Below, in pieces: positions 12,101-22,061 of a DNA stretch of 64,000 nucleotides. Made by a program: the position numbers and the translations under genes. The DNA comes from Holacanthus passer. Taxonomy: Eukaryota; Chordata; Actinopteri; Pomacanthidae. How positions within the stretch are numbered: position 1 is the stretch's first letter; each line of letters begins with the position of its first letter. The notes below the pieces were generated by a model, which was given only the letters and a program-made list of their open reading frames with translations, was not told the origin of the DNA and did no database searches. The stretch covers positions 687,001-751,000 of the forward strand of contig JAFREQ010000130.1 in NCBI GenBank assembly GCA_025331565.1, in the 5' to 3' direction.

Positions 12101-15100
12101 TCAAATGTCCTCAGTCATGTTTCTAACAATTTGGAGACTTTATAATGATGTGGAAACGAGTTTACATTCTAGGATTAAAAACATTTTATACATTTTTTAA
12201 ATCTAATCTAATATTTTTTAGACTAGATCTCCTAAAGTCCAACTGAGATGAAATTGCATATAAAGCTGCTCAATTTCTGCTCTATTTCCTCAAAGACCCC
12301 TTTTTCTTCATTTGAATAATACAAAAAATTAGGGGTGACACTAACTATTTTTACATTAATTTCTTATTATTAATTAATTTTTGCATTTTAATAAAAAGAA
12401 TTTACTGAAATGATTCTTTGCTAATCAAAATAGTTTCTGATTTATTTTCTTTCAATTGACAAATTGATTAACCAACAGATCATTTCAAGTCTATTAAAAA
12501 TACATTTTAAAAAGAATATGACGGGTTTTTTTACTGCAAAAAGGGACGACTAAATGTGATTTCAGTTGGACTTTAAATGTAACTTTAAATAAAATTGAAT
12601 TTTTTAAAATAAATTTTACATTTAAAGTGTCTTTGTAAGGTGGAGTTCTTTGTATCTCTAAAATCCTGCTTTTCACCTGTGAATCACCAAACCTCTCAAA
12701 GACTCTGTGGTTCGAAACAGCCTGTGTCTGTTTTTGTGTTTAAATCTTTCATAAGGTATGTTTTACTCTCCCAGGCTGCTCAAGAGGTGGCCACTTATCA
12801 GTTTGCCACTACCACCATCACAGTCAGTGTTCAGGCAAAGAGCCTCCATCGCCCACAGTTTCAGAGGCCTGTGTACAATGCCATCATCACTGGAGTGGGC
12901 AATATAGCGATGAACCAGAACAACAAGGATCAACCACTGCGGATCTTTGCCACAGATGAGGACTACGCTGCCACTGGGGTAAAACACTGATTACCAGACT
13001 CTGTGCACTTGAATGCGTGTTGCCATCCACCTGTTTTTATGTGCATTTGCATATGAACCATCCACTGGATCTGTGTGGAGCGATAAGGAGACTGTAACCT
13101 TCCTCAAATTCTTACATGGATCAAACAGAAATTCATCAACATGTTTTCATCATTTTGGTTTGTTTTGAGGTTGAAATGGCGCTTTCCTTTATGTCATCTC
13201 ATTGCACCCTCTTCTTCTAGAAGGGTTTAATGGCAACCTGCTGGAAAATTAGTACCAGCAACTATTTAACTTGACAAACCAACTTCTGATATTGAAATAA
13301 TATCTTGCAGATTCTTTTGAAATTCGGTTAAAATTTGCACTTAATTTGGATGAAAATTTTTATAAAAGGAAAGATTCTGTTTTATTACAACTTGGATCTT
13401 GTTTTTACAATTTTGTCCATTTCTATCAGTGCTAATAACGCTGTACTCACTAAGTTAATGGCTGAGATCTGGGAGCACAGTAACATGTCAAGAAACACGA
13501 CCAGTCAGTCGGTCAAGAAAGGCTGTAAACAAACCACAGCAAAAAGAAACACATTATTTAGCGGTCAAACTGAAAGTGAGCACCTCAAATCATCAAATTC
13601 ATCGAATCATCAAATTTATGGAATCTGTTGTGTGTTTGATGACCGAGGAAGTCTTTTTTGAGTTTCATGTCTACTTGATGTGCAGCACTAACCTTTACAT
13701 TTCTGTTCAAACAGGGTCTAAATCCCCACATCACTTACTCCATTAATGAGAACAGTGATTTCTCCATCATTGATGGGTATTTATTCATGACTAAGGATCT
13801 CCCAGACGGCACATTAAATCTGGAAGTGAGTTCACAAATCTAGTCAAACATAAAGTGACTGATTATCTTATTAAGCACTTAACTTCATCTTTGCACTTCC
13901 AGGTGGTGGCATTAGATACATCTAACAAAGAATCAGCTACAGCTCAGCTCTCAGTCGAGGTGGCATCAGGTAGGAAAACCTTCACAGAGGGCTCTACTGA
14001 AGACTGAAGTCAACAAAAGTCTGGTTCTTTTTCATCTATGGCTCAGTACTGTGTCATCCTCCAATGAACTGCATCAAGTACATGCAAACATAAGATAAAT
14101 TTAGTGCCTGGGTAGCCTCGTTCAGACTGTGGTTGGTCTGCTCTGATGTCACCAAAAAAACGAGTTCACTTGGATGATGACAAAGACCTTTTCTTGTAGT
14201 CTTGCTTCAGTTGTTTGTAACAAGGTTTGATTGGCAGCATTCCCATCAGCTTTTAACTTAAGCAGACTTAATGGGCCAACATGCCTGAGTTTGTTTCAAC
14301 CTCATCAGTTCAGGTGTGAAAGACCTTTAGACTGTATGTTTCAGCGCAGTTATGTAAAATGTAACGACTGGCAAACCACAGAAAGGAAGATTCAATCACA
14401 CAACTCAGGAGACAGTTTCCAAAAGTAAAGGTCTTTACTTATCAGAGGTTCAGTGCACAGGTTGGCAGAAGATCAGGCAAACAAATCCAAAACAGGGCAA
14501 AGCAACGACAAAGTAAAAAGGCAGGAAGACAAAAAGAAAAAAATATCAACACTAACACTAGGAATTGCTGGAACACAAAGGACGAAGACGAACTGGCACA
14601 GAAGACAGGAAGTGGGGATCTGAAATGGGCACAAAATAAAACAGCAAAACTATGTGGAAAACTATGAAAACAAGGAAGACATGTCCCAAGATGCTGACGG
14701 GAAGCTTTATGATTCCACTTCATGATGAACATATACAGAAAGGACAAGGGAATAGAAAAACTGAAAGGGAACACCTGTAGTTCCTGGTAAGTTTTTTGAT
14801 CAGTCCAGGGGCCTCACTTGTTGGAACAGTTTGATGATGTTTCCGCATAAAGGACGTCATTTATCAATTTCTTCTTGTGCATGTGAATGTGCACTCCTGA
14901 CCACGTGTATGCAAAAAGCCCTGGTGGTAGAGAAGGAGCATGACTACAACCAAGCACAGAAGAAAGTCTCTGGAGTTCCCTTGTTTTGTGGCACTTTTTT
15001 GTGGGTTCCAATAATTTTTTTGACAATCACTTTTTAATTGAATAATTTCATTTTAACATCTGCTGCAGTTCTATCTTCCAGTGAAGACGCATATACCTGA

Positions 15101-17607
15101 ACTGTTTCATGCAAAGACATGGACAGAACAGGGACCTGAAAATGTACTCTCATCCCAGGTCTGACCACAACTAAAGTGCCTACAGACAATACGGCCTCGA
15201 CACCCACAGGGGAATCCACCAGCCAGACCACAGGAGGTCCCACGTTCTCCACCTCAACCACCATCCCTAGTACGACAACTACGCCCACTGAAGGTAGTGT
15301 TTCAAGTACTAATCCCAGTCTGACCAGTGAAGTAAGCATCTCCACTACCAGCACAGCTCAACTTCACATAGGTGGTTTTCTCTCAGGAGCTTCAGTCATA
15401 TAAAATATTTTCCCATTGGGGAATTTAGGCTAAGATGAGTGCAATCCCTACCGAGTTAATAAAAAACACGACACCAGTGAAAGAGGCACCGTTCTCCCTG
15501 TAACAAGTAAAAACGCAATCGCAATTATTTTTTAAGATGCTATATAAAGGTAACATATTCACATAATGTACCTTCCATGTTTGGAGGGAACAGGGACCTA
15601 AAAGTGTGCTCCTCCCAGGTCTGACCACCACCCCACCACCGATGTGCCTACGAGCACTACTGAAAACATAGGGGAATCCACCACCAAACCCAAGGGCACA
15701 GAAGATCCCATCACTGCCACCACTGCCACCATTGAAGGTAGTGTTTCAACCCCTAATCCTAGTCTGACCAGTGACCGGCATCTGTACTGTCAGTACAGGT
15801 GGTTTTCTCTGAGCTTCAGGCCAGTGAGAGAGACTCTTGTGTAGTTCAAAAAACTCAAAAACACAACACCACATGTTATTTAAAAATAAAGTAAAGCAGA
15901 GGTCATCTGGAAGGCACTTTCTATGTATTGCAAGGTGACAACCGAGCCAGAAGACATAAGAGTCCACTTCTAAGTTTCTGTAAAATCAGCAATCGCAGTA
16001 AGTTCAAGAGCTGCCTACTTTGACAGGAAAAGGTGTTTTGTCGACATTCAAAGTGACCAACCACAGACTCTCTTTAAAAGAGACATTGTTCATGAATAAA
16101 TAAGCTCTTTAATATGGTCCCCATCTCTCCCATATTGCTACTCTTTCAGGATTCACCAACAAGTTACTTTCAGAGACAGCTGTTTTTTTGGTGATAACTG
16201 TATGTCATGACCTTTGTTCCCGCAGTGAGTGTCCCATCGGGTCGCTACGGGCTGGTGGAAATGGCAGCAGTTGGTGTAACCCTGGGTGTCCTGCTGTTCA
16301 TCTGTCTGGTGGTCATCGTGGTGCTCATTGTTCGCATTAAGAGGGGGAAAGCAGATTGGAGAAAAATCTACGAAACCAGCATGTTCCGAAGCTCTGTAAG
16401 TTGAAAGTTGAAAAGGTTGTTAACTGCTCAGAGTGCAGCCAAGTACAGGAAGTAGAGGCACTTTTTCTAACCATCCAGGCTCATCCCTGTCCCTGACTTG
16501 AGATAATCACTAAAGTGGCACATATGCTGGAATTTTAACTCGTAGTTAGAGTCCAGTTTTTTGGTCATCCCCCTCTCCTGTAGGACATTTTAGGACAAAA
16601 TTTCCATTTGCATTGGAGAAATTAAAGTAATGGGCAGATTCCTGCTCCCTTTGGTTAACGTGTAATCTTTAATATTATGTAGCTTCTGGGTTGTTAGCTT
16701 TGACTTTGATTAGCTTAAAATGCTTTTTTTTTTTTCTTTTTTCTAAGAGGAGAGGTTTCAAGGATGAGGACGAGCAGTGGTTTTGGCAAATGTCTTGTTA
16801 CTATAACTTCACCTCCAGTAAAGAGCAGCACACAGACTGTTAGCTTTGATTTGACAAAATGTTCAATACATTTCTTTGATAGTCACAAACCCCCAGAAAA
16901 GACATTCGTTATCTGAATTTGATCTGTTCAGTCAAATAATAGGAATCTGGAAAGTCTAGAAGGGCAAACATTCAATGGAATCCACAATGCTGCATACAAA
17001 GCTCTGTGTTTAACTGTCTTCTCTTCCTGGATGTGTTGTCCTTCCACAGCTGGGTCAAGGTTCAGGCGGTCAGAAGGAGGGCATCCAGTACACAAATGAT
17101 GTCTTCCAGAACGATGAAGATGAAGACAAACCCGGCACCAGCGGCCTAGAGGGAGGAAGCGTAATGGCTGGTGAAGAGTCACAGAAAGACTTTCCCACCT
17201 ATGAGACCATTGCGAAGTCTTTGGAGCCGCTGCATGACCTCTTGCGTGATGACGACAGCCAGGCAGGCTCGGACAATGCTGACAGCGAGAAGGAGGTGAA
17301 ACCCATCCTGACCAAGGAGAGACGCATGGACGAGGGATACAAGTCAGTCTGGTTTAAGGAGGACATTGATCCTGATGCCAAGGAGGAGGTGGTCATCATC
17401 CCAGACAGCAGAGACGAAGAGGATGGAAGTGAAGAGGAGGATGAACATTCATCCAGCGGCAAAGAGGAGGACGAAGGCGACAACTCGCACGTAAAAACCC
17501 CGAGAGTCGTCTTTAATGATGTGGATAAGGACAGTGGACTCAGCGTGAAGATAGAGGATCCAGCAGAGGACTCAGACGATGAGGAAGTGATGACTGTTAA
17601 CCTGTAA
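6157..17607 (+). CDS. cdhr5: Cadherin-related family member 5 (mucin-like protocadherin)
   Basis: Fifteen coding exons join in frame to 738 residues: 6157-6247, 7966-8141, 8254-8307, 9357-9446, 9938-10021, 10235-10339, 10879-11061, 11733-11823, 11923-12020, 12775-12978, 13715-13825, 13903-13969, 15159-15293, 16226-16395, 17050-17607. A signal peptide (FCFLLLLLLQ) is followed by four cadherin repeats with calcium-site linkers DVNDNPPVF and DVDNRPPWF. Then come a short Thr/Ser/Pro mucin segment (about 452-496), one membrane span (about 508-531, VGVTLGVLLFICLVVIVVLI) and a long acidic cytoplasmic tail ending MTVNL, a possible PDZ ligand. CDHR5 pairs with CDHR2 in tip links between intestinal microvilli and binds harmonin-type scaffolds (family knowledge). 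The extracellular mucin part is short compared with mammals. A second copy of the mucin exon (15619-15737) is out of frame and was left out. Confidence 0.9.
6749..6780. repeat. Short tandem repeat, unit AGTACTACCC
   Basis: Three near-identical copies of CAGTACTACC lie in tandem in cdhr5 intron 1. Confidence 0.7.
6945..7035 (+). repeat. Dispersed repeat tail (GATTTGGTGCTATATAAATA type)
   Basis: GAGATAACTTCTGTTGTGAT followed by TTGGTGCTATATAAATAAAA is a very common teleost repeat end, usually seen at the 3' end of retroelements. A shorter relative (GTGCTATATAAATAAAGTG) is at 56097-56115. Confidence 0.6.
8560..9055. repeat. Degenerate minisatellite in cdhr5 intron 3
   Basis: About 500 bases consist of diverged head-to-tail units built from AGGTTCTTGA, GGAGGTT and CCAGGTGCTTGA blocks, roughly 25-36 bases each. 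The long open frame through it (8459-8851) reads as a low-complexity Phe/Arg/Leu string and is a product of the repeat. Confidence 0.8.
9566..9756. mobile_element. Non-autonomous DNA transposon remnant (TGGCCAAA-GTATG ends)
   Basis: The left end ACACAATATGGCCAAACGTA and the right end CTGTCCACATAATTTGTCTA / TAGAGTGT are diverged forms of the well-known teleost element whose ends read about ATGGCCAAAAGTATGTGGAC. A fragment with the less diverged end TGGCCAAAAGTATGTGGACA lies in a gramd4 intron at 29613-29632. Superfamily not assigned. Confidence 0.55.
12390..12490. repeat. Dispersed TTAAT-rich teleost repeat
   Basis: ATTGACAAATTGATTAACCA ... ATCATTTCA resembles the common fish repeat with ATTAATCGA and TTTCAGC blocks, seen also at 20590-20722, 21150-21240 and 56960-57050. 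Confidence 0.45.
14425..14790. repeat. Probable transposon-derived sequence in cdhr5 intron 12
   Basis: The stretch from GGTCTTTACTTATCAGAGGT onward (CAGTGCACAGG, CCAAAACAGGGCAAAG, GACGAAGACGAACTGGCA) has the look of a common fish interspersed repeat. It holds a 110-residue minus-strand open frame without family likeness. Assignment is tentative. Confidence 0.35.
15619..15737 (+). pseudogene. Duplicated, out-of-frame mucin exon of cdhr5
   Basis: This is a tandem copy of the coding exon at 15159-15293, together with flanking sequence: both share ACAGGGACCT, CCCAGGTCTGACCAC, GTGCCTACGA/GTGCCTACAG, GGGGAATCCACCA and the donor GAAGGTAGTG. The good reading frame (DVPTSTTENIGESTTKPKGT) is displaced relative to the acceptor: from the phase left by the previous exon the copy hits a TAG after about 17 codons, while skipping it joins 15293 to 16226 in frame. 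So it is most likely a dead exon, unless an unseen donor supplies the other phase. Confidence 0.65.
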
Positions 17608-18198
17608 GAGACGCCAAAAGGAAGGACAAAGACAGACTGGGAACCACCTGCAATAAAATCTAATAATGATTTCTAGGTAGTCAGGCCTGCAACACGCGGT
17701 TAAGATAAAATAAACCTTTATTCGTCCCACAGTGGGGAAATTTGCAGTCCATTACAGAGGACCAGAGGCACAGATCCAGGACTGAATGCACCTCTTAAAA
17801 AGATTTTTTTTTAAAGCCAGTTGTGAATTTGAATTTAACATACAAGCTTCACCCTTTGTGAAGGTTTGAGTAAATTTTAATTTTTATAGCTTTTATTCTT
17901 TTTGAAAATACTTCATGCATTTTTTGAGGTGGAGTTAATTATTGCTGTTTATTGCTGACATTTTATATATCAGGTGATAAAGACGGCTGTTAATGTCTGT
18001 GATGATTAAGCCTCCCTGCTGATACTGAAGACTGTAAAACATTATAACTGAAATACGCTCTGAACTTCCATTAAATAATCCACAGCCGTTATCAGAAGTG
18101 TTTGTCAGCAGTTTCACTGAAAGAATAACGCTCATGTTGAACCAAACCAAAACCAATGTAAATAAGTCTTGATGAAAAATTGTATATTAAATAATAAA
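17608..18198 (+). other. cdhr5: 3' untranslated region of cdhr5 with poly(A) signal
   Basis: After the TAA at 17605-17607 no frame continues. AATAAA occurs at 18193-18198, and an earlier AATAAA is at 17653-17658; either could serve as the poly(A) signal. The dispersed repeat at 17703 lies between them. Confidence 0.45.
17703..17750 (+). repeat. Dispersed teleost repeat, second copy
   Basis: AAGATAAAATAAACCTTTAT with TCCCACAGTGGGGAAATTTG matches the element at 3008-3072 and lies in the cdhr5 3' untranslated region. Confidence 0.65.
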
Positions 18199-20048
18199 CA
18201 TTTAAACTGATGAATAAGGTGGTTTAAAATTTCTGTCTGGCAACTTTTATGATTTTATATCATTTGACTAAAGTTTGACACTAAAGAGAGATTACTGTAA
18301 ATCTCAATTTACGGCTTCCATTGAATATGAGGTTCATACGGTTTCCTTTTATAATTATCAGACTATTTTGATGTTTAAATAAAAGAGAAGGTAAAATTTC
18401 CATCTGAAGCCACGGGAAGAATCCAACCTACAGGTGGTGACACCAACAGGCTGAAGCAGGTAACGCACAGAAAAAGCGACAACAGCAGACTGTCAGTGTT
18501 TGACATTTGATTTTACTTAAATAAAAAAATGTGCATCACATTTTGACAGAAACCATTTCAGTTTAAAAAAAAAAAAAACGCCTGTTTGTACAATGACACC
18601 ATTTTATAAAAACCATTAAATCCAAAAAGACGCAACAGGTCGACAGAGATGTTCACAGTGTTAAAGCAAACAGGACAGAAACCTGAGAAACCACAAACAC
18701 AGAGTGAGGAAGATTAAGGGTTAAAACCAAGACAGTCAAGAAAAAACAGTCTGAATGAGGCAACATGGCATCAACAACTGGCATCAATATTGCAAAAAAC
18801 TACAAAAGATTTGGCAACAAAAGAGCTTTGAGAGGCCCGATCACACCAGTGAGAAAGATGAATAAAAAGATTTGGACAAACATTAATATAATGTGCTTTG
18901 ACTTGAGGAGGAAATAAACTGCTTCCTTTATGCTTTATGTTTTCGAAGTGCAGATTAGAAGGAACCATTCTTATTTTACCTTGACTCACTAAAAGGAAAG
19001 CCTCCCCCATTTTGGACAGTTTGTTTTTGGACAAATTTGTAACGGTTATTAATGAAATGGAGTGAATTTGATGTGAAATGTAAGTGTATAAATGCTGGTG
19101 TGACAGCCCTCACACTGACAGTTAATACACAGATAACACAGTTACAGACCAGAAACAGAGACAATATTTTCAAATCTACATAGCTGCACTTTAACTGGCT
19201 AAACTGTTTTCAGACTGCAAAGTAATAAAGAGGTTAAACTGAAAAGAAAAAACTTGTCGGCATTTCCTTTTGTTGGTTTAACTCGTTTGGCTTTAGCCTA
19301 TTTAATAGAGTTTAAAGAGTTAAACAGAGGCTAAACAAAAAACGTCAAATTTTTTGAACTTATTGGCTATGAAAGAAAACTAAACCTAAAAGATAACTGA
19401 TCTGTGCACCTCAGGTCATTGTGCTGTTTTCAATTGTTTAGCCTTAGCTGATTAGCTTTGCTGGGACTAAAGCTAAAGCTGAAACAAACTGGAAAAAAGC
19501 TAAAAATATTTGACGACAATGTGTGGCTTCTGTCTCTTTAAGCTTTATAGATTATTGACTGTGAAAGAAAGCATAAACTGAATTACCTATGATTAGACAG
19601 TGTTACAGGTAGTATCTGATTATTAGCTTTAGCATTTTAGCTAAGACAACAAAAAAAAAAGCTAAAAGTTGAGGGTAATTTTGTGGTTTACATTAAAATG
19701 TTGCTAGTTTTTGAACATTCATAGAAGTTTCGGGTTGCCAACCGCCCCACAAATGGAAACTGAAAGACGTGTTCAATATTGACCTGATACACGACGCACT
19801 TTGTTCCATATTTTTGAGAATCTAATTTGTGCAAATCTGTGAGACACAAATATTACAGGTTAGACTATTAAGAAATGATATGCTACGATACGTCTGCGCA
19901 GCCCGATACAGCTGAGAACACATACATTTCAATAATTGTTCTTAAACGAAATCAAAAATCTTTTTTGTACTGATGATTGAAACTCTTTCAGAATGCGATT
20001 TTGTACTGTTAAAAGACAATTTTTAAACATGTCATGTCATGTCATCAC

Positions 20049-20096
20049 ACGTCATGTAAGTTTCTTTCAAACCTCTGAAAGAAACTTACATGACGT
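20049..20096. repeat. Perfect 21-bp inverted repeat with 6-base loop
   Basis: ACGTCATGTAAGTTTCTTTC(A) at 20049-20069 is the exact reverse complement of 20076-20096, separated by AACCTC. Just upstream is a short tandem of CATGT (20031-20045). The result is a perfect hairpin on either strand. Confidence 0.85.
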
Positions 20097-20589
20097 TTTT
20101 ATTTGTACTGTTTCTCTTCTAAAGAATAAAAAAAATTCCGTATATGTTAAACGTAAACAAATTTCCGTAAATCAAAAATACAAAACTGGTCAAATTTAGG
20201 TTTGTGTTTTCCTTATTTCCATTTCAGGAAGTTGGCAACCCGATATAGGATACAAACAGTCTTTGACCACCACATAAAAAACAACAGATTAACAGACTGT
20301 AAGGCTTAAATGCTAAGAACAATACAGAGTCATATAATGAAGTTTTTACAATTCCCTGAAGACAACAATGTAAATTAAAATGAGGTTTAAATGGGTTTTT
20401 ATGCTAATAACACTGTAAAAACAACAGTTTTAAATGCAAAAAAAAAAATCTTTTTTTTTCTTCAGATGTAGGTGGAATACGTTCAGGAAATCTAGTAATT
20501 ATTTACAGTAAATTTACCGGTGTAGTCAGTGTAAGGACGCGATGCTCAGTCACTATATCATCATAAACTGAATATTTTTGGGTTGTGAA

Positions 20590-20722
20590 CTGACAAAACA
20601 AATTAACTGATGACACCTGTCAATATTTTCTGACCCTTTTTCTAGATCAAATGATTAATTGAGAAAATAGCAGATCAGCATTGTTACATTAATGAAACTA
20701 ATCAGCAATTGCAGCCCCTTTA
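20590..20722. repeat. Dispersed TTAAT-type teleost repeat
   Basis: GATCAAATGATTAATTGAGA ... TTAATGAAACTAATCAGCAA TTGCAGCCC is a diverged copy of the common fish repeat that ends near TAGTTGCAGCCC. Confidence 0.55.
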
Positions 20723-21149
20723 AAGTTCAGTCTTGTAGTGATTGCTGACTCAAAGGGGGCAAATGTCATTTTTGATGCTTCCACTAGTAGTCGCTAATGT
20801 CAGAAATTTTCAAGTCCTTTATATGCAGTCTCTTTACAGAGGAAGACGTCCTGTCATTGTTTGACACAAGTGTCTTCTGTGTTTTTTCCATCTGTTTTTG
20901 GCGATTTGTGTCTCTTAATTAACTCTTTCACTTCATCAACTTGCTGCAGACAGATATCCATCACAGTCAAATGTTAAAAACAGTGAAAAATGTCCATCCC
21001 ACTTACCGACTTAATCTATGGTGACATCTGGTGTTGTCCTGCTAACAGTCTAAAACTCAAAGATATTCAGTTTACGATTTCATATAAAACAGAGAAAAGC
21101 AGTAAGTCCTCACTTTGGAGAAGCTGCAGCCAGAGAGTGACTGGAGTTG

Positions 21150-21240
21150 TTGATTGATAAGTCACTTAAATGATTAATCGATCATCAAAGTTATTGTTGA
21201 TTAATTTTCTGCTAATCGAGAAATTATTTCAGCACTAACA
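21150..21240. repeat. Dispersed TTAAT-type teleost repeat
   Basis: TTGATTGATAAGTCACTTAA, ATTAATCGATCATCAAAG and GAGAAATTATTTCAGCACT are typical of the same family in the opposite orientation to the copy at 20590. Confidence 0.6.
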
Positions 21241-21451
21241 CATTGTGTCTTAAACTTTGCGCTGTAAAATACAATCAGTGTATTATCCCTCTATGGAAGC
21301 GAGCTGAAATTACACAACCTGCAGCAGGTCACATGACACAGCTGACTGATGAGCTGCAGGTGAGTTGGTTCAGCTGATCGATCTGATCAAACTCTTTTCA
21401 GATCGTAAACAGATCATAAATCCTAAACATAACACTCCCTGCTGTTCCCCT

Positions 21452-21523
21452 GATGTTTCACATTAAAAGCCTCCCAAGTAAAGGAAGGATTGTGCCCTTG
21501 AAAGGCTTTTAATGTGAAGCGTC
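21452..21523. repeat. Hairpin-forming inverted repeat (16 bp perfect core, about 21 bp with wobble pairs)
   Basis: TTCACATTAAAAGCCT (21457-21472) is the exact reverse complement of AGGCTTTTAATGTGAA (21503-21518). Pairing can extend outward about five more positions with G-U pairs. The loop is 30 bases. Size and shape are like a microRNA precursor or a small folded transposon. Confidence 0.8.
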
Positions 21524-22061
21524 TGTGCAGGAAGTGTCGAGCTCCACGGTGAAAAGATTGAAAAATGTCAAAGTCGAAGCATCTAGAAATAATCAGTGAG
21601 TGAGAAAAGAGTTAGTGTTGAACAGATAAAGTGAGATCGGCAGAGCGACATGTCTGCTGTCGTACTGATGGAATTAATGCTGTGGAAATATACATGATAC
21701 TGAATTTATCAAGTAAGACATTACAGAACGGGTAACCCCACCCTCCTCAATGTCTTTACCCAATATTTATTTTACTGCTGTGATTCTTTGAGACTCCATT
21801 CAGAAGCCATTATTTAAATACCAGCCATTAACTTGAGAATTTACAGTGAACTAACAGTCAGGAGTGACAGGAAGTCGTCTGTTTTGGGGACTTACTGTAA
21901 AATCGTTTAAGAATCGATTTAGTCTGGATGACTGAAGAGGCGACTCGACTCATGTGAAGGCAGCTCAGACTGAAGTCAGCAGCTGCTTGAACATGTCACT
22001 GGCAAACAAAGCGAAACAGTTCCAGTGTTTGTGTGATGGCGGCCATCTTGTGAGGGCATTA

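Larger units (their letters stand above)
18199..22061. other. AT-rich gap between cdhr5 and gramd4
   Basis: No coding exon recognised on either strand. The two genes converge here, so much of this may be gramd4 3' UTR or downstream sequence. It contains two TTAAT-type dispersed repeats (20590-20722, 21150-21240) and two strong inverted repeats (20049-20096, 21452-21523), listed separately. Confidence 0.5.

Noticed and set aside
14442..14774. 110-codon minus-strand frame rich in Phe and Ser
   Set aside because: Falls in a repeat-like stretch of a cdhr5 intron; composition of a chance frame.
15034..15354. 106-codon minus-strand frame rich in Val
   Set aside because: Antisense of the Thr-rich mucin exon of cdhr5.
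17199..17483. 94-codon minus-strand frame rich in Ser
   Set aside because: Antisense of the Glu/Asp/Ser-rich cytoplasmic tail of cdhr5.
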